Assembly (NCBI GenBank): GCA_027422505.1 | Contig: JAPQWV010001581.1 | Location: forward strand, 1-64,000 | Direction: 5' to 3' | Origin: Craterostigma plantagineum | Lineage: Eukaryota; Streptophyta; Magnoliopsida; Lamiales; Linderniaceae | DNA: 64,000 nt | Part shown: in pieces, positions 48,210 through 58,945 of the stretch | Layout of the letters: each line of letters starts with the position of its first letter | Position numbering within the stretch: the first letter of the stretch is position 1 | Made by a program: the position numbers and the translations under genes | Notes under the pieces: model-generated | What the model was told of the DNA's origin: nothing | What the model saw: the letters and a program-made list of their open reading frames with translations, nothing else | The model's database searches: none

Positions 48210-50365
48210 AGTTGGGAAACCCCGGGTGACCCGAAGCCTTGCCCCGGACGCAGCGGAATTTAAAAGTTTTTCCCGGGTTCCTCATACGGTTTCCCCAGGA
48301 TACTCGGTTAAATAAAGAAAACGCATGTATGACACGGATAAAGGAATAGAGATCTTACCCTCGTCGCGAAGATCCTTAGCTCCCGTAGCTCACGAACTAT
48401 GCCGAAGAGAGTCACGCCGACCCCGTGACGTACCACAAACTTCACCTCCCCAAGGATGGCTAGAGGAAGTAAAGAATATTTTATAAAGATGTGTTTTAGT
48501 GTGTTTGATTTACTAGAAACTCAAACACACTTAGGGTTTTCTCTAAGACAACCTAAGGAGCTCTCAGCACTCTCTAAACTCACGTTTTTAGTGTGAGAAT
48601 GGAATTATCATACTGACGAAATTAGCTCAAAGCCTAATCATAAAATTCCATTTTCAACCTTGAAAATGATTTTAACCTTAATTAAATGAGATCATGTCCT
48701 ACATGACTCATTTCTTGTTTGATTCCTTGATTCATGTCATCTAATGACTAGACATTGTCCCACAAGTCTAACAAAAGAACAAGGACCAAAGTTGGATTTG
48801 ATTTGGCTCAAATTTGACAAAAAAACTGTCGGTCACGGCTTGGGTCAAGTCTGTCACAGCCGTGACACTGTCGGGGCAGAAAACGAGCTCACTGCCATGT
48901 GTCACGACCACATGCAAAGGTTGTCACGGCCGTGACTGTCCTGACAGCTTTGCGGCAGTTTCGTATTTCGATCCGATCGAGGGGTAACGATGTACGATTG
49001 CCCTGAAACTTTAACCATAATTAAAAGACTCACCAATCTTGATTCTGACAAAAGCGATTCTCAATCCGAGGTCTAGATTGTGAGATATGAATTTTTTAAG
49101 CTACTGCAACTTTGCAGACAGGCTTCACGACTGTGACGAGCCTCGCTCATCGTTGTGAACGCTATTTACGCCTCATTCTTCATCACTTTGTTCCGTGGAT
49201 TTACGTCCATATAAATATAGTTTCTATAACTTATATTCAACATTTTATTAACATCTCTAAGACTGTTAAATCTATTAAGATCTCATAATAGTTAGGCACT
49301 ATCACAGTGATCATTTTTAAGCCCGACTCTCTTGGTTCGTCTCAACCCGGCAAGGGAGGAATCCAAGAATTTGGTAAGCGCCTAGCCAATCCCGCGGTAC
49401 CGAATAGATCCCGTGTTGAGTACGATCTTCGATCTACGAACCGACTATAGATTATCGTCATACGTATAGACCCTTCAAAAATGTCCCGATCGAGTGAGAG
49501 TCATGGTTATGTCAAACTCACTAGACTCGACTCTATGACTAATTCGTGACTGGCGAAATTACTAAACTGCCCTTACGTCTCACGTAAGTCAGTTTATAGC
49601 TTCGGCCGAAGACTTCGTAATTTCCCGTCCCCGAATATGCATAGGACACATATCTCGGTTACTAACGAGATAGTGAATCCCTCACGATAGTCTAAGCTCG
49701 GCAGTTACCCTTTGTTGTCAAGATCGCACGTCGCCGCCGACCCATGTTCGTCCCGAACAAGGTGGGCCTAGCAAACTAGTGACAACTCAAGACCCCAAAG
49801 TCAACTCCGTCAAAGACCCTTCGGTCTAAGGTCCACGCACACTACTATAGTCAATCGATCAATCATTGACGCTACCCAGAGTAACGATAAGGCCATGTGA
49901 TCGTCGATTGCGAGTCGTGTCCAAGTACAAGTTAATCCCCTGATTCAACTTATACCAATGTAACGACCTCCCGCTTCCCAAGCGAATGGTTAGCACAACC
50001 ATATTAGAGTCGTCAACAAATAAGTCATGATCGACACTCAGCCACCCTACCGAGGTGTAAGACTGATGGACTTATTTAATATCAGAGGCTAATAGCTCAC
50101 CGGTGCCCCTCTCTCATCTCATGAGAATCAGTGACTAAACTCACGATATATGGGATTTATTTATTTATCGTGTCACAGGATGCCTAGTAAGACTTTATAG
50201 GTAAATAAATAATATGCCTTTTAAAGAATAAATAATAAAGTATAAATTCCCTTAATACATATAATAATACATTATTCAAATACATAACAAATAATACATC
50301 GATTATTAAATACATGCGCTATTCATTACATCCTCGAATGGCATTCCGAGGGCACATCGCCAACA
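48210..50365 (-). repeat. LTR C (outer, 5' LTR of copy 2)
   Basis: Its left part equals LTR B; its right part carries private changes (tcgtgtcacagga, catgcgctatt, cacatcgccaaca). One palindrome is mutated (GTCACAGCCGTGAC at 48,853) and one is exact (48,923). It ends in the outer element at accgg. Confidence 0.9.
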
Positions 50366-51386
50366 ACCGGGACTTTATCGGGTTTCTGCACGTCAATTTG
50401 AGGAGCTTTCGATCTGATATAAGTGACGCTACTTCTGCCTCAATAGCAGTTGCTGGCTCAATGGCCGCAACTGTGGACTGCTCAGTTGGTGCAACCGGGC
50501 CAGTCTTGGCGGCTGCCTTGGTTCGTTTCTTCTTAGCCACACTTGTATTGAGACATCTGTTTATGAACTTAATAATGTCAGAATCAGTTGTTTCTTGGCC
50601 GGTTTTGACTTTTGAGGCTTCTCCACCGTAATTTTCTTGCCAGGCTCGCCGCGGCCGGTTTTTCCAAAGCCTTTCTCTTGGTCGGTTCTTTGGCAGGAGT
50701 AGCTATCACGATCAGTTGGCTGATGTATGCTGCCGTGACAATTTGACTGGGACTCAGAGGTTGAGTCGGTCCCAGATCTTTCACCTTCTCCTAAAGCAGA
50801 TATGATATATGCGGGGCATAATTTTTGAAATATCAATTCCAGTTTGGCAGTATGGCGGTCAGGGTGTCGAAGATGACGTCCGACCAGTTGATCCTCTGAT
50901 TTGTGAGGATGGCCATCATGGCTTAGACCTTCTCAGTAGTCAGCATGTCGATTGATCCAGTCTTGTCAAAATCGCCTTGGTCAATACGTCGTGCAGCAGT
51001 CTGAAGGCTGGTTTTAGAGAAATTTCCTTTTCAACATCTTTGAATGATGTCCCAGAAATGGACATGATGGCCTTCATGTTCTCCTTTGGAAGAAGTCGTG
51101 AAGGCCTTTGTGTGGGAGTTCAAGGGTCTTTGCATAGCAGACCGGCGATATCTCCACATCTACTCCTCTGATGACACAATGGCGGTTATTGCCGGTGATG
51201 AGCCCGAATCGAAGATGTCTCATAAGGCTTTTTGGTATATCTCAAAAGATCAATCCAAAAACTTTCGAAGCCCAGTTTGCTTTAGGGCGTGAATTAGTTG
51301 TAGAAGTCGCTGTCGGGATGACTTAAGGCATCGTCGAACAAAACCTGGAGAATGGTGCGGGTCATCTCTTGTTTGTGGGGAGCCAT
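50366..51386 (-). pseudogene. Envelope-like 3' ORF of outer element, proximal part
   Basis: The minus-strand start at 51,386 reads MAPHKQEMTRTILQVLFDDA followed by LSHPDSDFYN, then shifts frame. Later parts are Lys/Pro/Ser-rich (KKRTKAAAKTGPVAP near 50,540; KPQKSKPAKKQ near 50,600). This start type recurs in envelope-like ORFs of SIRE-like elements as I remember them. The frame is cut at 50,366 by the tandem Copia array and resumes at 33,151. No transmembrane or fusion-like segment is evident. Confidence 0.55.
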
Positions 51387-52155
51387 TAGAGTGACTTTTG
51401 AGAAGGATTGAAGGTTTATTGACCGATTTTTGACTGGTTCTGGTTGTGAGGTTTTCTGAGCGTGGGGAGAGTTTGAGAGTTTGGGACTTAGGAAAATTTT
51501 CGAGAATTAGGTTTTTAATGAAAGAGACGAAGTCTTTAACCTTTCGAATTCTTTTAAGTGTGGAGAGGCTTTTTAGTGGGATTAGTGGACTGTAGCTTTA
51601 GCATTTAATGTTGCAATACTTTAAGTCCCATAGCCTGTCAGAGCATTAAATGCGGTACAATGTTCCCACTCATTTTTTGCAAATACTCTCTACAGACCAG
51701 TCGCCAGTTTCACGTAAAAGAAACGTGTTAAGAAAACATACAATGTATGCATTGATGAAGTGCATTAATGAAGAACAGATTCAGTCTTGACCGGCCGTTA
51801 TGAGGTGTCTATGTATATACTTTTACGTAAAGTTCAGATTTCAGAAGGAAACCCTTTTTTTGTTTTTAAAATGCTTTCATCTGTTAAATGATAATTTTGT
51901 ATAAGAATTTTATACTTATTAAAACCGTAGAAAACTATATCTAACAGATATTATATTTTCTTTGTACTGAGTGGTGCCAATTTTGTTGAAGCCGACTGAA
52001 ATTAGTGTATTGGCCCAGTATTGAAGGATGACCGATTTTTAAGAAAGGCTTAGTACTGTAATCATCAAAATGCAACATTTTTGTAAAGTCTAGGAAACTC
52101 ATTATATCAATTAGTTTGATATAATTGGTCCCCTTGGCTTCAAGCTTAGAACTTT
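51387..52155 (-). other. Spacer between RNase H and envelope-like ORF of outer element
   Basis: AT-rich, no open frame. It probably carried the splice or promoter signals of the 3' ORF, but none can be shown. Confidence 0.5.
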
Positions 52156-52967
52156 AAGATAGATCTAAAAGTCCTAGAGCATTTCTAAAGTAGGTAAACT
52201 TAGCTTCGGGGAGCGATTGGTGAAGATGTTTGCCACTTGCAGGTCTGTTGAGATGTTCCCTAGTTTGATATCCTTCCTGAGCATGTGATCCCCTTAAGTG
52301 ACAAGGGGGGTGAGCCGCTCCAAGTCGAAAGCGATATTTATCACTAAAGGACGAAGCATGGCTAATCAATTCACCCTTTATACTGACCTGCTGTGGTAGG
52401 ACATCAGGAGTTGCTGCACATCGATAACTTAACTTTGAATAGGCCTCAGACTGCAATCCACAGAAATTCCACGAATCCCTTGGTGGATAAGTCCGACGAC
52501 TCAATTGTACTAATCCACATATGTCTCTCTCCATAAGCCGATTTCGTAGAGAGTTCCATAAGACTGAGTGAATCCAATCTAAAAGTCTTATTACCGCTCT
52601 GTAAGATTACGTGAAGGAGATCAGGACTGAAAGTGAAATACGATCTTGTGAGCGAACTAAAAAAAATAGAATCGAATAGCTTAGAAGGCAAAAGCAACCT
52701 TTCGAAACTATACGAGAAGGACCGAATCAAAGGAAATCGAAAGAAAGGTAATCATAGCATTCTTATCCCTGAGAAATGATGTCTTATGCTTCGTCATTGA
52801 GTGGAAGATCGAATTCTGCGTGATGGCTATTGCGCTTGTGTTGTCGCAGAATATTGGCGTTGATTCCTTCACTCCATAGTCTGCCAGTTGATGCTGAATC
52901 AAAAGGATCTGTGATGGCTTCAGCTGTTGATGTTGCAATCGAGGTCTACTTCTTGCTGAACCAAGAG
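52156..52967 (-). pseudogene. RNase H C-terminal end of outer element, with an unexplained internal insert
   Basis: Minus-strand 52,938-52,750 encodes QLADYGVKESTPIFCDNTSA and IAITQNSIFHSMTKHK, typical of SIRE RNase H. The end of the domain (LQVANIFTNRSPKLSL) and GLLDLS are found only at 52,270-52,156. The roughly 0.4 kb between (about 52,320-52,745) has no homology to the domain and looks inserted. The TR-GAG element separates this from the N-terminal half at 60,425. Confidence 0.7.
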
Positions 52968-52972
52968 ATGAG

Positions 52973-54450
52973 TGATAAACGCATTCTAGTGCGTTTATCG
53001 TAGTATTTATTCGGGGTATAATAAAGCGTTAGCAATCAAATTATGCATTTATTCGATATATTTACACTTATGTTGATATTAAAGGAGCTTAGGACGAGTT
53101 TCGGGCGAAAAGGAGCGAAAACGGAGCAAAACGGAGCAAAAAGGACGAAAACTGCTACAGGTCACGGCCGTGACACCTAGAGCATCTGACCGTGACCCGT
53201 GACACAGCGCAAGAAGGAATACACTGCCAGACGTCACGGCCGTGACGATCAATGTTCCAAGCCGTGACGCCCGACAGAAACTAATAGTCGATCACTGCCC
53301 CTGGTCACGGCCGTGACAGGTCATGCACTTACCCGTGACCGATGGCAGAGAGGCCCACTGATGATGGTCACGGCCGTGACAATCCATGCATCTGGCCGTG
53401 ACCTTGGGCAGAAAAGGCGAGACGCGCGCGATGTTGGTCACGGCCGTGACGGCCCATGTCCCAGGCCGTGACCGACACGGAAATCAGCTTAAAAAGCCCA
53501 AATTCGACCCAGAAAAAGAGACAACTTACCAGAGACAAAACCTAATCATCCCAGAGACGAAAAATAGCAGATAAGAACGCAGAATCACGCCCCGGAGCGG
53601 AAGAGACGGAGCAACGACGCAATCACGCCCAATTGATCAGAGAACGAAGATTTATCAAGCGAGCATCGACAATTCGCCAGTATTCAAGATCATGAATTCC
53701 TCTTCTCTGTTCTCTACTTTCTTCGTTGTTTCTCCTTCTAATATGCGTAGCTAAATTCCCTATGTGTTTGGGATTAGATGAACGCTAGGATTATTCGTAT
53801 TTAAGACATATGTTTATCGTGACTTGCGTATTCAGACTATTTATTTATCTATGAAATTGCTTCGTCGTTTTAATATGTCTATGTGTTAAAGCGATTGTGT
53901 GGGAAAAACGTTTAGGGCGACAGCTAAATAACGTTTAGACCGTTCGTAGAAGATAGGAATCGAGTATAGGGCGAAAGCAAATACTCGATCCTCGCCGTTA
54001 GTAATTACTGAATCTTAGATCCCCGCGAGCGTTTAGGGCGACAGCAAACTCGCGAGCGGGTAGGATAATTACTGCGATCTAGTCAGAATCACGTAGGCAC
54101 AATATTGCATTGTCTTAGGCGATCACACCTAGCGGGATTCGAATCCCGAGCACATCTTTATTATCTGAAGCTTCGTATCAGTTTTAAGCGTGCTAATTGA
54201 ATCTCTAGTTTAGTTAGAAGTAATCTGTTGGGTTAAGTCGTCAAAACAATTTGCGTATTTATTTAGGCTAAATATCGAGTCGATAGGTCAACTAGTACTT
54301 GATTTATTCCTTGTGTTCGATACTCGTCTACTCACTTTACTGCACTACACACGATAGGTCCACTGCCTATCGTACGTCGGTGATAGTAATTAGGTATTCG
54401 TTTTAATTATTACTTGTCGCACTTTTCATTCACACACCACGTGTCGATCA
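52973..54450 (+). repeat. 5' LTR of TR-GAG element
   Basis: It contains five exact copies of GTCACGGCCGTGAC at 53,161, 53,233, 53,304, 53,367 and 53,437, and several half-palindromes between them. An aggcgaca-rich region with repeated gtttagggcgaca phrases follows at about 53,910-54,045. It ends next to the primer-binding site. Confidence 0.92.
53161..53476. repeat. Palindrome array in the 5' LTR, unit 63-72 bp
   Basis: Five perfect 14-bp palindromes are spaced 72, 71, 63 and 70 bp. Most intervals hold a degenerate half (ccgtgacc type) preceded by a catgcat-like word, and gggcagaaaa ends a unit. The same array is in the 3' LTR at 59,134, 59,206, 59,277, 59,340 and 59,409. Confidence 0.92.
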
Positions 54451-54456
54451 AGTTTT

Positions 54457-54473
54457 TGGCGCCGTTGCCGGGG
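54457..54473 (+). promoter_or_regulatory. Primer-binding site complementary to tRNA-Asp
   Basis: TGGCGCCGTTGCCGGGG is the complement of the 3' end of plant tRNA-Asp(GUC) with its CCA. It lies six bases after the LTR end, as in Athila-type Gypsy elements. Confidence 0.85.
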
Positions 54474-54633
54474 AATAGATTGATATTAGGAACACCGTAG
54501 TTCGGTAATTAGCCATTTTTATTTGAAGTTTTCCTTTTTTTCTTTATTACTATTTGCGTTATTTGTGCTTCTAGTCATTGTTATTTTCGTTATTTCTTTT
54601 ACGGGTTGATTTCTTTTCGTCCAGATACAGTAG

Positions 54634-56208
54634 TATGGCGGACCACAGAGTCCTGTCCACGAGGAGGAACTATCACTACAGGATCTCCTCAAGAATGCCG
54701 CACTAGGTGGTACTGAGACGGCGATTGTCATCCCGCCGATTGAGAACAACAATTTCGAACTGAAGCACTCATGGCTTCAGATGATTTTCCAGACGGCCCA
54801 GTTCGAGGGAAACCCCGATGACGATCCTTACTCCCATCTGAAGGCTTTTCTAACCGTTACCGACACTATCAAGATCAACGGAGTCTCGGGTGACACAATT
54901 AAGCTCATGTTGTTCCCGTTCTCCCTGAAGTTCAGAGCGAAGGACTGGCTGGAGATGTTACCACCTCGCTCAATCACTACATGGGAGGAGCTGCGAGCCG
55001 CATTTATCGGCCACTATTTCCCACTGTCGAAGGTGCTAAGGTTAAAAACGGAGATCTCTCTGTTTCATCAGAAGGATCAGAGAACCTCTACGAGGTTTGG
55101 GAGAGATACAAGGCGCTATTGAAGCGATGCCCACAGCACGGGATGTCGAAGGCAGCCCAGATCAACGGTTCCACGAGGGCTCAACGACCAAACTGTCCAT
55201 ATGCTAGACGGAGCTGCAGGAGGAGGACTCGTGAAGCTCAACGCGACCGACGCTTGGAACCTGATTGAGGATTACTCGAGGAATAGTTTCATGAGGGGCA
55301 ATACGAGGATGAAAACAACAGGAGTATTTGGAGTGAGCGAGGAGACGGCCACGAATGCAAAATTCGAGGCGCTTCAGCAACAGATCACTGCGACAAACTC
55401 TCAGCTGCAGACAGTCATCGGCGCACTACTCCCGAAGTTCGGGCAGACTCAGCCCGTGAACGCCGTGACGACCACCGCACCGACGCAGCACACCCCATAC
55501 ATGCCATTGTGCGGGATCTGTGGCGCAGCCCACGAGAGATCGGAATGCCAACTTGGGCAATCATTGGAGCACATAGACTATATGGAAAATTACCAAGGTG
55601 GCCAGCGAAGTTACCAGCCCCGAGCGCACCCCAATCTGGCGTACGGGAATCAGAACAACCAGGGGCAAGGACCGTCGGGATTTCAGCCGAGGTCGTCTGG
55701 ATTCCAAAACGGGCCGCCACGACAGTACCAGAACGCGCCCGCAGGAGGATCCGATGATATGAAGGAAATGAAGGATATGATGAAGACACTCCTCACGAAT
55801 TTCAGCAGCACCACCGCAGCCCACGAAAGCCGAATGACAAAGATGGAGGAGTACATGGAGGCGAATGGCATCCGTGCTCAGAATACAGACGCCTCGATCA
55901 AGAGGTTGGAGCAGCAAGTGGGGCAATTAGCAAAGCAAATGGCGGGGCGAAATCAAGGATCACTCCCGAGCTACACCGAGACAAACCCCAAGGAGTATTG
56001 CAATGCGGTAACCCTGAGGAGCGGGAGAGGATTACAAAAAGCTCCCACCAAGCAGAATTTAAAGGAGAAAGTCGATTTCGAGGGCCACGACGAGCCAGAA
56101 GTGGAGGAAAGAAAGAGCGACAGAGTCGAGAAGGTCAAGGATGACGAGAGAAAGACGCGACCATTCGTGAAGCCGTATCAACCAAAGATCCCGTACCCAG
56201 CTCGGTGA
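54634..56208 (+). pseudogene. Gag of TR-GAG element (frameshifted)
   Basis: It begins MADHR near 54,634, then changes frame to EELSLQDLLKNAALGG. The retrotransposon gag domain is in 54,781-55,080 (FEGNPDDDPYSHLKAFL, KAFL..., LPPRSITTWEELRAAF). Later frames give SENLYEVWERYKALLKRCPQ and LDGAAGGGLVKLNATDAWNL. The last block 55,201-56,208 is open, with CGICGAAHERSEC (a short knuckle-like motif), a Gln/Gly-rich part and a coiled-coil-like stretch. Two or three single-base indels break it. Gag would form the particle. Confidence 0.8.
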
Positions 56209-56301
56209 GGGAAGTTGCACCTGAAAAAGAGAAGGTTCAACCTAAAAAGGAGGAGGCTGCACCCGAAATAGAAAAAGCGAGGAGAGAACGAGCGGCCACC
56301 A

Positions 56302-57180
56302 GTGATGCCGTACCAGCCGAAGATTCCATATCCAGCACGGTTAAAGAAGGACAAAGACGAGGCGCTGATTGGTAGATTCATGGGTATGTGCAAAGAATTA
56401 CATATTAACTTACCGTTTGTTGAAGCTATTGCGCAGATGCCCAGTTTCGTTAAGTTCCTGAAGGACTTGCTGACGAACCGACGGAAGCTCGAACACGTCT
56501 CCACGGTATACCTACTAGGAGAGTGCTCGGTGATACTCCAGAGCAAGATACCGAAAAAGCTCAAGGACCCAGGGAGTTTTACTATTCCTTGTCGTATAGG
56601 TGATTTAGTTGTTGAGCATGCTTTAGCTGATCTAGGCGCTAGTATAAATTTAATGCCGTACTCCATGTTTAAGCGCTTAGGATTAGGTGAACCACGACCC
56701 ACTAGAATGAATATTCAACTGGCCGATAGATCGTTAAAATACCCTCTAGGTGTTATCGAGGATGTTCTAGTTAAGGTCGATAAGTTCGTTATCCCTGCTG
56801 ATTTTGTGATCTTAGACATAGATGAGGATGAAAATGTTCCATTAATTCTAGGTAGACCATTCTTAGCTACAGGCGAGACCATTATAGATGTTAGGAATGG
56901 AACATTAACCTTCACAGTAGACGGTGAAAAAGTTACGTTCAATATGGCTGACTCGATGAAAAAGAGCAACGAGCAAGATGATAAATGCTATTTCTTAGAT
57001 GTATTTGAGCACGATTTTCTCCTTTCCGTGCAAGGTCTGTCACAGGTCAGCAAGCATGATAGGCACACGATTATGGCAATTGATAAGTGTGGGGAGGAGA
57101 TCGACGAACCCATCATAGCCATCGACGAGAGCATCGAAGAAGTTAAGGACAAGAGCCAGTCGAGGAGCGACCGCCACTAG
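56302..57180 (+). CDS. Retroviral-type aspartic protease region of TR-GAG element
   Basis: An open frame of 292 codons carries ADLGASINLMPYSMFKRLGL, the DLG form of the protease active site seen in Athila-side Gypsy elements, and VPLILGRPFLATGETIIDV, the ILGRPFL flap/helix motif. The frame stops at 57,180 with no RT after it. The motif PYQPKIPYPAR begins it and also ends the preceding gag frame, so about 125 bp of the linker appear duplicated or shifted. It is normally translated as part of a gag-pro polyprotein. Confidence 0.85.
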   Translation: MMPYQPKIPYPARLKKDKDEALIGRFMGMCKELHINLPFVEAIAQMPSFVKFLKDLLTNRRKLEHVSTVYLLGECSVILQSKIPKKLKDPGSFTIPCRIGDLVVEHALADLGASINLMPYSMFKRLGLGEPRPTRMNIQLADRSLKYPLGVIEDVLVKVDKFVIPADFVILDIDEDENVPLILGRPFLATGETIIDVRNGTLTFTVDGEKVTFNMADSMKKSNEQDDKCYFLDVFEHDFLLSVQGLSQVSKHDRHTIMAIDKCGEEIDEPIIAIDESIEEVKDKSQSRSDRH

Positions 57181-58930
57181 AGTTGAAACCGCTGCCCGGC
57201 GAAAGGCGACACCCAAGGTATGGATGCATGCGAGGGAAACTTAAGCAAAAAAGATATGATGTACCTCGACTTCCAGCCACCCTAAGCGAACGAAAGCACG
57301 TCCGGCTAAAGACGGTAAAGGAAGCGCTTCTTGGGAGGCAACCCAGGCTTTATCTATCTAGTATTTTTTTTATATGTCTATTATTATTATCATTCATGTT
57401 TTTTTTTCTGTTACGTTTAGTTTTCCTTTTAGTCATGTCAGGCATCACGAGTCACGATACGACAACCATCACGCGTTTAGTCAAGACCACGTCAACATTT
57501 TTGGTCAGGGAAGTTCGTTCTTACACCTACTTTTCCCTTTCGTTTATTCAAATTTTACGTGAGGACAACGTACGGCTTAAGTGTGGGGAGGGGAATTTAG
57601 GTTGAAAACTTACGTGAAATTTTTAATTTTTTATGACGTGTCTGTGAGCTATAAATTCGTTGAAAGGCATGAATTTATTGAATTCAGGCACGAGTTTTCG
57701 CGTTTATTTCGAGTTAGTCTGCATTACTATGAATCTTTGTGAGCAATTAGGATATGCATGACTGACTGAATCATGTTGCCTGAATAGATATAGCACTGTT
57801 TTAAGAGCTTCGTACACATATCCCCATTTCATTGTGAGAGTTTGAGCCTGACGAGCTTATGCTCAATTTTCTCTGTGTGACGTGCCTAGTCTATATCTCT
57901 CTAGAACTTGCCTGTCTAATGCGTGTTGAAACTGTTTTGGTGTGTTAGTGTAGAAATGATGAGGGCATTAGGAACTAAGTCCAGAGCCAAAACTTCCCAT
58001 CATGACTAGCCCAATAGTTAGCCCATTTGAGCCTAAGCCTATTCGTTGCGTACCTCATATGATATGAAATGCCCCTGACTCATATAAGCCTCCAGAAATT
58101 ATATGAACCCGAATTCGTTAGAATAGAGCAGAAGTCGGACTTGAGAGTTACTGTTTCAGTGTATGGTTCGATTTTTTCTTCTCTGTTATTGTGAAATGAC
58201 TCGCCCCTGATTTGACCGTTTTCTGAAATGACCTGATCCCGTTTTCATAAGCCTTTTGGCAAGATATAGGTTTCGGTAATAAGTATCCCTAGGTACACGG
58301 CATTCGCTGTGACGATGTATTCTTTGCGACAAAAGCCGAACCTTGATGTTTTGAGGGATAAGGGTAGTGCACTAGAGCGTAATAAAAGGGAAAGGGCAGA
58401 AAATGAAAGGGAACTGAGTTGACAGGGGTCGGGCAGAAAAGTCTAGGATTTCGGGGCGAGAATGTTGAATCATGTGCTGGAACGTGTGATTTTCTATTCG
58501 ATCATGCTATGCTCTCTGAAATCTTCTTGATTACATGCTCATTATATATGCGTACCATTTCATGATCATTTGATCCATGTTCTCCCGAAAAGACCCTCAG
58601 ATTTATGCTTGCCACTTTAAGTAGTAGATATGCGATTAGCCTGCAAGCCTATGGTAGGAGTTGGACTAGCGCACGAATTTGAGCGATTCACTATAAATCT
58701 AGCCTATACACTGAGCGATTTGAGCGAATCCTTGTGAGAGTATGAGTCTCGATTAGCAGTGCGAAGGAAGTTTAGGTCGACAAGTGCAAGTCATTAGTGT
58801 AACGTCCATGATTGTTTGCTTGATTCTTTTTGTGCCTTCTGGCTTTGATGATAAATTGCGAACGATCGTGCCGTTATCCTGATTTATGCCTTATCTAATT
58901 CCTAATTTACTTGAGGACAAGCAAATGCTT
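57181..58930 (+). other. Non-coding region replacing RT/integrase in TR-GAG element
   Basis: After the protease a short frame ends with gggaggcaaccc-type sequence (57,336-57,345). Then no coding potential is seen. A second polypurine-like tract (ttaagtgtggggagggg) lies at 57,578-57,594, 1.35 kb before the true one. Confidence 0.7.
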
Positions 58931-58945
58931 AAGTGTGGGGAGGTT
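58927..58945 (+). promoter_or_regulatory. Polypurine tract of TR-GAG element
   Basis: Sequence aagtgtggggaggtt directly precedes the 3' LTR TGATAAAC. It follows the common Gypsy phrase ttgaggacaagcaaatgct. Confidence 0.8.

Larger units (their letters stand above)
33152..50365 (-). mobile_element. Tandem Copia array: LTR A - internal 1 - LTR B - internal 2 - LTR C
   Basis: Three LTRs of about 2.15 kb (33,152-35,297, 40,692-42,829, 48,210-50,365) alternate with two internal regions of about 5.4 kb that are nearly identical. Both internal regions run right to left from an initiator-Met tRNA primer site to a polypurine tract. The outer borders are flanked by atcgg and accgg, a probable 5-bp target-site duplication with one change. 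Only the outer pair has it, so the array came from one insertion and later duplication. Gag, protease, integrase, RT and RNase H are all recognisable. I do not assign a Copia lineage. Confidence 0.9.

Noticed and set aside
53161..53476. CRISPR-like array of short repeats
   Set aside because: Eukaryotic nuclear LTR; the repeats are self-complementary, the intervals are related to each other, and no cas genes are present.
54125..54155. tRNA T-loop-like GGGATTCGAATCCC in the LTR
   Set aside because: It is a simple palindrome with no surrounding cloverleaf, anticodon stem or A box.
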